Of a DNA stretch of 64,000 nt, positions 25,301 through 40,300 are shown piece by piece; within the stretch, counting starts at the first letter, position 1, and every line of letters starts with the position of its first letter. Made by a program: the position numbers and the translations under genes. The notes below the pieces were generated by a model. It had not been told where the DNA came from and ran no database searches. It saw nothing but the letters and a program-made list of their open reading frames with translations. This DNA comes from Haliclystus octoradiatus (lineage: Eukaryota > Cnidaria > Staurozoa > Stauromedusae > Haliclystidae), in assembly GCA_916610825.1 (NCBI GenBank), contig OU744454.1, positions 1,141,001 through 1,205,000 on the forward strand, written 5' to 3'.

Positions 25301-28300
25301 AGTAAAAACATGCGCGTGAAACCCAAAGAGGCTATCACTATCTCGCTTTGGGTGAGCCTTGATGACGTCATGGGAACACATTCTATCTTTGATACGATTG
25401 GTGGGCATTCAATGCATCAACAAGGACAATTTCACTTCGAGGTTGTAAATGGTATGGTTCGATGGTTTCATAGAAATGAGACTGGAAATACTATTTTCAA
25501 TGTAACCACAGGTCAGTAAAGAAGACATCAGACTATCTAATAAGATCCAATGAGTCATTAACCTTATTGAATCAGATTCTCCCTCTGCCTCTCGGATGCT
25601 ATCAACTGATACTGTGTGATGTTAGTATGTTATAAGCATTAAGCATGATATATTCGATGCTGTCGAAGTAGGCTACGACAGAGTACAGTGAAACCTGTAT
25701 ATAGCAGCCACCTAGAAGATCTGCAGAAAATGACCGTTGTGACAGGTTACCATTGTATACAGTGCTAATTCAATACGATAATGATTTTGTATAATACTTG
25801 AGTGATCAATATAGACAAGTTACTCAGAAATAGCAGGTCTGACTGTATATGCTAAAACTTTCTTTAATCCAGTTTTGAATCGGACAGCATCAGAAATCGC
25901 GGTGATTTTCCATCCAAAGAAAGTTACGTGATTCAGCAAACTATAGTACTTATAAATTGTACCTCTAGTGTCATTAAGAAATACCGGAGATGCACGCAGC
26001 CTGAAGGAAATAAGGAAATTAGACTCCGCATTTTTGTTCTATCCCCAAGCAAAAAATGCCAAACTTTCTTTTCCTATTACTGTCATAGTCTTAAAAAAAA
26101 TAAATAAAAAAAGTCTTATTTAAACTGACTGATTAATGACCCCCAAGTCACAATGATTTTGTTTCTTCCTCCGTTGCAGATCGAGGAGCTATAATTGCTA
26201 AGAACTGGCATAATCTTGTTGCCACTTATGATGCTGCATTTCAATTGGCTAAAATATACGTCAACGGTTCATTGCGTGGTCTTGGAAATGGCCACGGATT
26301 AATCTCGCAAGATTGGGACCAAAAAGTTGGTGTCGGTCGACATAAAGATGGTCGTTATCTCAATGGTTATGTTGACGAATTTAAAATTTACGATGAAGCA
26401 TTATCAGAAGATAGAGTTGTAGATTTGGCTGCAAGATGTGACTTTAAAACATATTGTAAGCTACGACACTAGTATATAATTTAGTACTGTTTGATATAGG
26501 AAATTTGAAAAGAAATGATTATATTTTAAGGTCAAGAAAGGTACTCGATACGATGGTTTTATTCGGGTTTGGATACAATTTAATATCAAATTTGCTGCTA
26601 TCAGGGATGGGCAACCTCTATCCTTCCTCCCTTTAAATCGCTAAATGCTTTCATTTTGTATCAATATTGGACATGATGTATAGATAAATCCGTATTAAGC
26701 TCCGCTGACACCAGTGGCATTAAGTAAGGAATCTAGATATTTAGATGGTGACCCTAATTATATAGCGTTTCCGTTAAAGTCTGATTCTACAGCAACACAT
26801 TTGCCTGTGCTACTCCCGCAATGCCATCGGATATCTGCTTGATGTCTTGGAAAGTCTGCCTCTCCGATCTGTACAATCTTGGATGAATTATAATTGAATA
26901 TATGTTATTATTTCCTATTTATTTCGCAGACTGCGGTGCAACTCTCAATGCCGAAAAGGGCTTATTGGTCACTCCTAATTACCCGTCAACGCATCAAGGA
27001 CCAATGTTATGTGTTTGGGAAATTGAAGGCAAACCTGGTGAAATCATCACATTAGATGTAAAAGAATTCGATCTCGGCGGAGATGGAGATTGTTCCCAGT
27101 CTACTCTTGAAGTAAGAGACACTGAACACGAGGCACTGATTGGTAGTTATTGTGGAGCAGAGAAACCGAGAATCATCGAATCACATGGTCATCGAATGTG
27201 GATCAAATATTCATCACCAGGCAACAAGCAGAGCGAGAAATTCAAACTTTTATATAAACGAGGTTTGTCGTTTTTATCATTATCAGTAGGACGTAATATC
27301 TATAATTGATTATTATTATAGATATTTATTTATTTACAGCTCTGGACATTATTTATTGACATTGCGCAATTTTTTTTTGTTTTTTGTTATTCCATATTCT
27401 CTTGTTTCCTTTCTACATATTTCTCAAAAACTAAATTGAGCAGTTATATCAACAATGCTGTACTTCAGTAATACTTATAATTATTTAGAGGCTGTGTTTA
27501 TATTTTCGATTGTAATTTTCTTTCTTCCACAGAGAACAAATTAAGTTCGAAGAAAACTCTTGAGAATGAACAATGTCATTTGAGTCGTACTTTGGTAAAT
27601 GTTACCTTATACGGAGGTGCGAAGGCAGGAAATTTTACAGACATTGGGAAAGTCCAAGATATCAATGAATGCGCTGATAAGTAAGGAACAATAATAGCCA
27701 TACAGGACAACTGAACAATATCAAAACGAGTAGCTTCTGTATGATTTTGAGGCTGACTTCAAAATTTCATCAATATATTATATATATATATATATTTTAA
27801 TGTTTGAAAGGTAAATGTAAATGTAATACAGACTATTGGACAGAGAGCATTTTACAGAGAACAAGTTTCAGCATTTTACTATAATCTCCTAAATAAATAT
27901 TTTTTTTAAGTCTAACATATTAAATTATTTAATTACCTGTTTTATAAGTTTACACATTTCGAGTAATTTACATTTGGTTGATTATCTTGTGATTATGAGG
28001 TTGATCTTCACATGAGCTGTAAGATCTGTCTTTATAATTTCTAATGTGATTTCTGTTACAGATGCTGTGCACGTGATGACTGTGATATGGGCTTTATGAT
28101 TGAAGGGTATTGTTATAGTGTGGCATGTTACAATGATGAGCTTTGTAAAACAAGAAAAGCGAAATCATCTGGTCTATTCCCCACTGTTGCCTTGGTGACA
28201 AGAAACGGAAAATGTACGTATTTGTTTTGCTCATTTGTATCCAATACTCATAACTTACAATCTATTGCAATCATATTGGTATTGATATGAAAAGCTATCA

Positions 28301-31300
28301 GTTGGTAAGAAGTGTGATTGTGTCTTTGGAATCGAACATGTTAAATACTCCCACTTCTGGTCCAGATGAAAAGTGGGGGCAATAAAAAGCGGAGTTGGGC
28401 ATTTAGTGACGTAGAATATAACAGCCTGTAATGTTCATTAGAAATTAGCTATATGTGGGAACGTTAACCAAGGTGGGAGCATGGGACATTTAGAGAGGCA
28501 GAGCATTCGTCTCGACTTGATTTAACAAATCAAATTAGTACCATCTTCTGATGGCGAATGAAAATGTCCAATAGGAATGTATTATGAAGAGCTGCGACGT
28601 ATTGCTGCGCCTTGAAAATTGAGGCATATATCTGTCATGAAATCTGATGAAATTTATCTGCAGTGTCGTGACTGAAATCATTAATAAACAATCATTCCTT
28701 TACAAGAAGAGCGGCTCCTAAAATCAAAAGACTGGTACAGATGTATTTGATAAAGGCGACACCGTCGTCTGTATAACTCAGATTTAACTATAGGAACCGT
28801 ACTCATCATCATCATCATCATTTATTGAGATAAACCTTTCAGCCTAGACAGGCTTTTTTCAAAGGGCTCATTATAAAAAAATGCTGTATAATGTTTTTTA
28901 AAAATACCAAAATTAAATAATAATGAATTTACAATAACATAATTTTGCACATTTTGCTATACTTGCTATACTGAAACTTCGAAATATATAAGTCGAAATA
29001 TATTCTTCCAAGAAAGAAGTGGATGAATGATGCATGAATGCCTTTGTGTATAAACCAGCTCTATAATATTTTCTACATGCTGCATATAATTATGTGTCAT
29101 TCCATTTGTGTTATTCAGTGCCTATCACCACATCACACAACGATGAAACATCAATTACGTCATCAGATCTAAACAACCAATCAAAATGTGATCATTCGAA
29201 GACTTTTCATAATGTTACTTTGGTTGGTGGGATTAAAGCAGGCAATTTTACATCGAAAGGACCAATTCTAGATTTTAACAAATGTTTATCTGAGTGTTGT
29301 AATGATAAACAATGTGATGCTGCGTTCATGGTCAAAGGAACATGTTTTTCATTGAAGTGCTCGGATCCATCTCTTTGCGCTATGAAATCTGCTAAGCCAT
29401 CATCTTACAACCCAACAATCGCATATGTTCACAGAAATAATAATAATGGTTTACTCACACAAGAAGAAGGTGCGTAGAATCATCAAATAGATACTGTTTA
29501 AATGTATCATATTGTATAGCTCGCTAATAGACTGTATTGTCACACATGAAAACAATGGAAATTATAAATAGAATACTGTCCCTGGGGGGTACTTCCATAT
29601 AGGCGCTATACGCGGATGTTCCATTATTAAGGGTACCATACTGGCATGATGCTTGCAATTTTGGGATTAAATTTGCAATATTGACTACCTGCTGCAAAAT
29701 TTCCAATTTCCAGCAGTGAATCTGGCATATTTCAGATATTATTTATATGCATATTTCATGCTTTGAGGTGCCCAATTGGCATGTAAACTATTCAAAAGTT
29801 CAATCAAGTTTTGTTATATTTTCAGCAATACGTGCAATTTTTTTTGGATGCTAGCAAGATTCTCAAAATGGCATATGTCTACTCATCCCTCTCAGGATAC
29901 TGACGTCAATGGATCTTGAAAATACTACAGTACAATATCAAACTGGATTTAAGAACTCTAACTTCGTGACACCCAGAGGGATTTATTTCGTTGTTTTCAT
30001 TTCCCAATTACCAGCATGTAAAATACTTTGTACACATCCTCTTTCTATACCAACTCCTCATTTCCACGCATACAGAATTTCACATTAAGAAATATAGTTT
30101 GAATCTATTTGAGCTCTATTTATCTATATCAAAATGCAACGCACAACTTACGTGGTCGATCTAAACTATCTAATATTGGTTAATTTAGTTTGATTGATTC
30201 AACCTAGCCTGCTCTCAGGCTCACTGTCAAATTGTAAACTTGGTTTACCAAATTTACATTTTGACAGTGCGAGTCTGCGGGCAGGCTAGATTCAACCAAC
30301 TTGTAGCAAATAAATGATTACAAAATGAAAATGGATGCTTCGTTTTATTAAATATTTGTTGTTGTGAGACGTTATGTACTTGTGTTCTCCTTAGATCCAC
30401 CTGCCAGCTCAAAATCAATGGTTAATCCGAATTCACCGCCTAAATCATGTTCTAATCTACGTCCAAGTAAAACCTTCAATGACGTCACCTTGAAAGGAGG
30501 AATAAATGCGGGTGAATTTGTTGACAAGGGCAAAGTGTTCGATACAGCCAAATGCCTTGACTACTGTTGCCGTGATGATGGTTGTAATCTTGCTTTTGTG
30601 ATTCGTAAAACATGTTTTCTTGTGAAATGCAAAAGTTACGAGTCATGCGGATTAAAGCCTGCTGTGTCTCGTTTCTATACACCCACCGTAACATATGTAA
30701 ATTGGAATCCACCGAAAGAAAATGTTGGCGATGGTAAATACGAAACATTATCACTGACGTTGTTTAATATACATCTATAAGACCAAGCAACCTTATGGTC
30801 AAATACAGTAATATGGCAACCCGCATGTCATTATGATCTTATAAATCAAATATTAAACACTTTCTGTGAAGTATGGGTTATATAAACACAAGTGTTGCGT
30901 CATATATGCGTCATGAGGCACAAGGAAGGCCTAAGAAAATCAAGAGTCACCGCGGCAAACTTATGTTGCGAGCTTGAATGATGTAAATCATAATCCATCT
31001 TATCTATATATTATCTTTTCTCTTTTTAGAGTCAAACCGTTATGACTATCAAGGCTGTTGGCGTGATTTCGATATGTCTGCATTTGCGATGCCGTTACTT
31101 GAAGGAACTGACCCATTAATCAGTGGACCATACAAAAACAGAGAAGATCCAGTCAACGACTGCGCAACTGTAACCCAAAAGCTGGGATACAAAGGTATAA
31201 TTATCAACGTACTAGCTAAGAGTGTATAGGGTCAGTGTCGATAATAGTTTCAGATACGTACGTTGATTTTGAATGCTCTGCGCAGATGTGAATTCGCATT

Positions 31301-34300
31301 TAACAGAAATGAATTCAAACACCAGAATCTTGCATGACCCAATTTATGTATTTTTTGATGAATTATGCATGATGCAGATTCAATGCAGCCGACAATAGAT
31401 GGAGGACATGTTTTATATATACTGTTGAACTGAATGATTTTTTCCATTGAGGAGTCTAGCTACTACTCTATAGTGATTGGCACCTCACAAAATGTATTTA
31501 TTTTATGTATTTCAGTTTTTGCTATTCAAAATGGTGGAGCTTGTTTTAGTGGATCTGATGCAGCAACCTCGTATAAGCGTTATGGTGGTTCAACTTCATG
31601 CAAAGGAGGCCGTGGTGGAGCTTTTGCAAACAGTGTATATAAATTATTCGATGATGGTAATTTTGGAATAATCTCAATTGTTTGTATTGTATTGTTGAGG
31701 TAGATGTGACCTCACTTATCTATAATTCTACGCCGTCCTCGTTGTGTCGCAATCGTTACTCAATGATTTAGTAAACCTTCATATCCCGCTTCAGATATAT
31801 TAACAGTCTGAATGTCAAGTTTGGTACGAAACTATGCCCGAACTATGTAATTGCGTATAGTGATCAGCTGATGAAAACTTTCTATTCTATACTAAACTGT
31901 TCTATACGTTACAGTCATGTGGAAGATTTCCTCAGAGAAACTAAACTCCTTATTTCCCATTGGTTAGAAACAAAAATCCAGCTAAATTGACTTCACGTAA
32001 TGTCCGTTTTTACGTTCTGGAAGAATCATTTTACGGAATATTTCGTCTAGGAAATTTCCATCTCCAGGTAATATGTCCACGGTGGGAAAATCGTTCATAT
32101 AGGTCTATGACGGGGTCTATGAAAAGTACGCCAATTCTACATTTAAAATATTGATTTGGTTTGTATTTACAATTTCTAAAGCTTTTCCTCGTTATTGACT
32201 GAAATGAAATGAAACGTTGATTTTCATGCTGTTTGTAGGTTCTGTTATTAGCCTTGGCTGTTGGTCCGACCTTCAAGACAGAGCCTTCACTCGAATTGAA
32301 AAGACAGACCCTCTACTTCAAGATGACTTCCAAAAGAGGCAAGATCCCGTAGGACTATGTGCTAAAGTTGCGAGAAAACAAAATATGAAATATTTTGCAT
32401 TACAAAAAGGTGGTCAATGTTTTACCATAAAAAATCAACAAGAAGATTATAGAAAGTATGGCATGTCTAGAAAATGTAAATACGGTCTAGGTGGACAGAT
32501 GGCCAATGACGTATATTCATTGAAAGGTAGGTTGGATCAATGATGGACCTATGTAGACCAAGGCCCTGTTTATGAAATGCTTAGGCACGTCTCTCGAATC
32601 TCATTATTTAATCTTCTTTCGTTGTTTGAACGGGCCGAGTTGTACCTCTTCCTTTGCCCTCTTTAACGTATTTTATTCATGAACTGTTATTTATCGCATA
32701 GATATCACAATCACGCCAACACAAGCCAATTTAAATCAAAGTAAGCCATCGCTAAATACAACCACGCCTACCAATCACGTGACGTCAGCAATTAAACAAG
32801 ATGTTGCCACAACAACAAGTAAACCCACTGTAACAACGACTACAGCAACAACAAGAAAATCACCTGTTATAACGACCAGTGCCCCACCAATAAGTTGGAC
32901 GAAGGCAAAAGGCCCATTACCAACGCGGTTAAACGACACTTATACTAATAAAACAATTTACAAGAAAGAAGAGACGGATACAGAAATTAAAACATATACA
33001 TTTAGCATTGGTCAAATACAAGATAATGTTACTATGGCACGTGGTATTAATTCAGGCACATATGACGATAAGGGCACCGTTGATAGTTTGGATCAATGTG
33101 TTCACGCATGCGGAGTAGAACCATCTTGTAATTTGGCTTTTATGCTTGGTCCGCAATGCTTTTCAGTTGGATGTTACTCTGACGAATCGTGTTATACTAA
33201 ACCTGCCTTTTCATCGTTTTATAACCCACGGATTGTTTTTATCAAGCATGATGTTTCAACCAGACAACGTACACAAGGTAAATATTGTTGGGCATAACCT
33301 CTGTTGTTATTAAATCATTGTTTACTCATAATTATTATATGCATATTATTATATTATACAGTAGTGCTAAATACATGGTATGAGATCTGACCACGCACGT
33401 GAGGTATCCAGTCTGTCTGTCTTATTGATTACTAAGCAAGTTGTTTTGGCGTTTTAAATTTATGCTGCGCTTTATATCTAATACTTGAACATATAAACAT
33501 GAATATTATATTATTGGTAGGTTTATCCCTCGCAAGTTTTTGATATAAGTCTGGATAAAAATCTCATAGCATAATTTATAGAATGAGAGGCAAGAATATA
33601 GACATGATATATACTGTATAGTCCGAAAGGTACCCTCTAATATTTAAACTTCGCCGTATATCAAAAGTTTGAAAGTCCCATCTTTGATTTTTATATTGTT
33701 TAATCTATATATATATAATATGGTGTAAGTTGTCTTAGTGATTAAACATAGGGCTCAATGCTATACAGCAGAGCGTTAAATAATATATAAAGTATAAAGT
33801 CAGAAAATAGACAATAATGTTTATGGTACTCAAGGTTTCACGCCAAGGTGATCATCAGGCAGTCTTTTCAATCTATTGGTTGGTTACGATTGTCTGATTT
33901 CTGACTAAAATACATGTGTAAATGTTTCCTTTACGTCTATGTATCATTGTATAGGTTCAACTAAAACACTGAGCGATAAAGGATGTCCCCATATTCACAA
34001 GACAGAAAATTTAACATTAGTTGCTGGCATTCACGCTGGTAACTTCTCTGATCTTGGAATTGTCTCAAGTATAGATGAATGTGTTGAACGATGTTGTAAT
34101 GTTAGTTCATGTGAGATTGCGTTCAAAATAGAAAGAGATTGTTATGGTATTACATGTAATAATAAAGAATCGTGCAAGACAAGACCAGCAAGAAATTCAG
34201 CCATCTTTACACCTGTCATTGCCTATGTCAGGCCTATTACTAATAAACGAGGTAAGAGATTTAAGGGGTTATTAATAAATACTATATACTAAATCAATCA

Positions 34301-37300
34301 ATGATAGCAAAAATTGATTATCGCAATTGTTGCTGTGTCCTGTTCATACACTGGGACATTTTAATTCTTGCAAGAATGTGCTGCTTCTTCCAAGTTTGTT
34401 TCCACTTGTTTGGAGCAAAAATGTCATATATATTGTACAGGTCTGGCTTTCAAGCGCCTTTGTCTTGCAAGTCCAAATCGCTTGAAATTGGACATCAACA
34501 ATAATTTGCGTTAATTTGTCTACTCCTGTAGTTAGTATACCCACCATGTACCGCGTGTTGGTTGGACTCTTTATTTCGATTAGTTTATCAATACGATCAA
34601 TGATGAAATATTGGTTAGTTTCAAAACTTTTTTATATGATATATATGATCAATGACTTACATACTGACAAAGTAAAAAGTGTGCAGATAATATCCGCATG
34701 ACATGCACAAATGGTGAGGGATACTGGGATCATGACATGACACAAATGGGGAGGGATACTGGGATCATTTTGATTCCAGAAGGCTAGAGCAAATTCAAAA
34801 TAAAGTTGGTATTTTTGTGATCCATTGGCCATCAACAAAGAATCCGGACGAAAAATTCTAGGTTTCCAGAAGGTCTTTTTGTAAATAGATATGTCTCTGT
34901 ACTCTACAAATGTTTCGTTGTGAAACAAATGGTTGTATCTATTCATTGTGATCGTCCTTTTTTTCTGATATTAATATATTTGTGTATCAATTTACTTATC
35001 TTTTAGTTTACGCCACATCGTCTGACGTAATTGTTTCTCCTCAAGTATCTCCAACTCTCAAACAAACAACTGAACAATCCCCATCAGTTGTTGCTTCCAA
35101 TTGTAGCAAGGACCAATGGGAAGGTGAGATCCGTGAAAACGAAACACTGATTGGTGGAATTAAAGCTGGTGATTTTAAAGATCATGGAGAACGTTCATCT
35201 ATTGGCGAATGTATGAATGAATGTTGTTCTGAAGCTACTTGCGACCTGGCATTTATGATTGATAAAGATTGTTATTCTGTCCGCTGCTATAACCCTGACA
35301 TGTGCAACACGAGAGCAGCGAAACCAACAAAATTCTATCCTGTCATTGCGTATAAGAAAAAAACGATTACAGGTAACATTTAAAATACAATACGGCAGAC
35401 AAAACATCCTCTCTATAGACAGACTGCTTTGCTGATATCATTGTTGACTAAAAGGAGGATAGTTACTGATACACCGGAACACCTTACAAACCAACTGAAT
35501 CCCCTACCCCCTATTTCTTATACAAGGACCAATCAATAATGATTGCATGTCATAGATATTGATGCCCCACGGCAATGCATCTCTGAGCTAATAATAAGTA
35601 ATCTTTGTCACTGAGCAAATAATATACATGGAACTGAATTGATCTCTTCATTGGCTTTTTTATTAGATGAGTGGATACAAACGGGCAATTGACACCACTC
35701 TATTGATATAATCCGATTGATGATATTTCAATCCAATGATTCAAACTAGATTAATTATATTAATCTATCATAATAATCTTAATTTAACAACCGATTAATT
35801 GAGTCAATCTAATTATTTGCATTGTTATACTGTTTAAATTGATCAAACCACAACAGCTGTGACTGATGACGCTTAGACTTGACTGCTACAAATCATGTTG
35901 AAATGGCTTCGTTTAAAGACCAAGACCTGATTCAAAGATGCCCTATTATTGTAAATACGTTGAAGTTGAAGCTGGTCTTACAACACACGTCTAAACAAAT
36001 GCAATGGACTAGAACATTACAACGCAAAAAGATTCCGTTAGAGACATAACTACGACACACACACACACTCACAAACCTAGAAGATTGAAATGAATGACTG
36101 TACAATACATACTTTATTCATCTGAAACGACGCCAGCTAGCGATAATCAGATCGACAGTGAATGTCACCGATCGTCACTGCCAATCCAGAAGATACATCC
36201 AGTTGACCGCACAACGGCTATCACTGACCACCGACTGCTACAATGACGACACCAGCTGTGGCTTGATTTAAGCTCCTCTTCCCACTGAATATGCATGTTT
36301 ATGTAATACTAATGATCATTGCTAACCTTTTGTTTACTGATCTAAACCAGCACATCGACGCCTGACTAAATTCTACTTAACGAGTTTACAGCATCAACCG
36401 AATTACGTACACGAGCATGCCGAACAGTCTGTTTCAAGGAGTAAAGGTACAGCTATATAGGAACTAACACACTGCAGCCCTGTTATGTAATATAAATAAT
36501 GTCTCTCTCTCTAAGCCCACTACTCACCCATATTGCCAACCATTGCTCGTTCATACCAAATCCATTGAGTTTAATTCAATATACTAATCATTAACAATCT
36601 TCAGGTTATAATGACATTTACAAATTCATCCATGATGTCTATAATGAACTTGACGAAAACTTGAATCCATTATCTACCATGCGACAACGACTACCACAGA
36701 GAGTTATTACTCTTCCAACATCAACGACATTACGACCGACCATTACCTACGGTGCCACAACGCAAACAGTCATTCCTCATCCGCAAGGTAATGTCTAGCC
36801 ACCGACGCTATAACTACCATCTATCATTGACACAAAAGAATACCAGGACAACAGCATGCATCTAGACCTCAAACGATCATTGTACAATCCACCCACCAAC
36901 GCAACAATTCTCATTACACTTACCATCTATCATTGACAATAAACACCTTACGACGCCCTACCCAGAGCTCAAACGATCATTCACTCGCTGTCCACCAGCG
37001 CAACATGCAATACCATCTAGAATCGCCAATAAACACTGTATATGGAGTCTCAATAACATCTAGTGCTGAAACTACCGCTTGCGTATGTAAACCCCACCCA
37101 TCGATGCAACAATAACCACAAACACGTAGCTTGTAGTACTCATACATATAACAATACAGTATTACACTTCCACATGTTTTTAACATTCGTAAAAACATCC
37201 CACAGGAGATAAATATGCATGTTGCTAACATCCCACAGGAGACAAATATGCATGTTGCTAACATCCCACAGGAGATAAATATGCATGTTGCTAACATCCC

Positions 37301-40300
37301 ACAGGAGACAAATATGCATGTTGCTAGCATTATAATTTACCCCCCCCCCCCCCCTAATTAAATAAATGCCTGAATCCCACTAACACGAACACGAAGAAAC
37401 GCTTTTCTCTCGCCTTATACACAAAACATAACAATACACAACAACAAGTCTTCTGATGTGGAAATCAAACGCTGATGCTATTATACACTCAATCACTACG
37501 CATTCATTCAACTAAGCATTCACATGGAGAAATCTGAAATCTACACATTTTCTACCTTGCAATATCGGTCGCATGTTGAAGTGGTCACAATAACAGGGTG
37601 TTCTCCAGTATACACAATTCAATATACAGAATCTCTTCAAACACAGTTATCATACAAAAGAAACCTAATAAACTCAGAAGTGACCCCTAATGTTGCCAAA
37701 TATAGCTGTAACTAAGCAACATCCTCTATCCCATGTTCTGCCTCTTAGAATTAAAAAAATAGTCCCTTGCGGTATACCTTTGAGAATATCTATTATTAAT
37801 GACTGGCGTAGGATATAACTATGTTCAAAATCTCCGTTTACTATTAATCTGATAATACAGTATATGTCAGATGGTCATACCACAACGGAACACACTAATT
37901 AGATATTGTTAGAAAAAGGGCTGGGAGAAGAATACGTGCGCTATATTCTATTATTTCTCTGATTGATATAGATTGATCGCCTATGATGATTTTATCTTTT
38001 CAAGGCCATTGAGTGTAAGCTACATGTCTTTGGACACATCCGAAACATGTATTCAGCTCAATGAAAAGGTTTCGGCACACCCTCCTCAATCGTATCCTAT
38101 CCGAAGGAGTAACACTTTCTCTATTTGCAAGACTGACTCGTTTTCATGTTTGACTGTTAGGTATATTAGCTAATCCGATGGCTGCTGGTTCGTTGTTAAG
38201 CACAGAAGTCCAAGCACCGACTGTTGCCCTGGCAACACAAGATGGGGATCACAAATCTGTTGCGGGTTAGTTGTCAATCATTGTCATCAACAGATGTATA
38301 TTTCTTATGATCGCGAATTCTACATTTGCAACAACTCATGTGCCCTATAGGAGCTGGATACAATTGAATAATGAATCACTTCGTGTTACCCGTGTATATG
38401 GCCACTGGATACGCCTAATTCTGAATTTTGACTTATATGGAGAACTATTTCAGGCATGAGAGAGCTCCTTCAGCAAGCGAATTTCCTCCTCTTTTAACAG
38501 CATGTTTCCAAAGGTTTTTCATTCTTTGATAAACTTTATTCTCGTGTGTGGATTTAGTTGAATTCAATTTGTTTCGTCGAACATTTTATCTATATATCTA
38601 TAATTTCAGGTGATACAAAACACTCGTGTGGTGCGACAAACCCAATTCATAATTCAACTCTGAAGATGGGAATGCACTCTGGTGTCTTCACTCGCCTAGG
38701 TCACGTGCGCAGTATGGATGAATGCATTGAGCGATGTTGTAAATCATCCAACATCGACGTTGCTTATATGCTTGGCTTAATGTGTTTCTCTGTTAAATGC
38801 TACAGTCCTGAATTGTGTAAAACATCTGAAGTGATGACGTCAAGTATTGCTAATCTTAATATGAACCCAACCATTTCTTTCTTGAATGGGAATGAAAACA
38901 AAAAGCCTGGGGCGAGTGATAATGGACCAATGGGTGAGTAGTTTCAACATTTCTAGAAGAATCGGACCGGTTTTACAGAAAGCGATTACCGTAATGTACT
39001 CTCATCAATGGAAAGCCCATTGCGCCAGCGTTAACTTGCTTTATTCTTACGTTCGTACTGTTTACGAAAATGCAATGCATAGCATAGATTGACGAAGACA
39101 GTTTACCTCTTTTGCAGATATCTTCTTCTCTCCATTTGATGCACAACTCGTAAAATAGAGCCTCTTCGAGAATATGTGTTACCTATTTGTCTAAACCTTG
39201 ATCTATCTATCTATCTATCTATCTATATACATCACACTACTGTCTAAGTGTCTATCCACTATTTACTATATTACTATCTATATACTATATTGACATCATT
39301 CTGTCTTACATTGATTTTCTTAAACTTCAAGACGATGACGATGCCAATCCGTTGATCGATTCAACCGACAAGCAAACGATTGACACTACTCGTGTTATCA
39401 ATCCACAACGGAAACAAACGAAAAAGACCGATCATACACCGACTAAAACCGATTACACTGCTGCTGAACCGACTGCATACCGAACTACTTCAGGTATAAA
39501 CGCAAATATACATGCATGCTTCTTCGTATCTATATATAGCAACTATTGTTGTCATGGTCCTTACCTAAATGCATGCAAACGGCTTATTTGATATAAAGAT
39601 ATATTTCTTCAAGTTTCTTTTTAGCCTCCTCGCAGACTCACTGTCAGAATGTAAACTTGATAAAACAATAGATTCGTGTCAATGTCTACTTTTTCATCTA
39701 TAACTCGTTTTGACAGTGAGTCTGTGGCGAGCAGGCTTGCTTCTTTTATAATTCACATATATATTATAGATATATATATATATATCACAAATCCTGTAAC
39801 AAATCGTACACTTTGGTAATTCGTGACACTATATACGTAATTCCTAAATGAACTGATATGTTTATAATCAATACACATGAGGTATTGATTAAATGACATC
39901 TGTGGTCTGACATAATTCACATCTTATATGCTGGCCACCTTCTTTATGTGGAGCTAGCTCAAATGTTAGAACAGAGACTTCTAGCAACATGGCTTGAAGT
40001 CTGAACAGTGAGTATATATATTCTAATATATAATCATTATCATTGATGGTATATGGCGTAATCGTATATGTGATCAAATTGCTTGAACGACCAGAAATGA
40101 ATATTTTACAATTTTATCACGAATGATCCATGTATTTCAATGCGTGTGATTGATTACCTGTCTATAACGACCTTACTAATGAACGACCGCTTAACTATTG
40201 CCATTTACCTTCTTTGACTCAGCTGGACTCTGTCATTTTTTATGGACTCGTTAGACTGGCAAAAGTTTGTTCTCGTTTGTAACTCTGTTAATTAATTGCT

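Noticed and set aside
36389-36444. Possible extra exon of the MANEC receptor after TTTACAG
   Set aside because: A phase-1 entry meets an in-frame stop; open phases do not fit the flanking exons.
37195-37326. Possible CRISPR-like array
   Set aside because: Direct repeats are contiguous with no spacers and the genome is an animal nuclear one.
36977-37330. Minus-strand repetitive frame MLATCIFVSCG
   Set aside because: A product of the 33-bp tandem repeat, whose length is a multiple of three; no splice or gene support.
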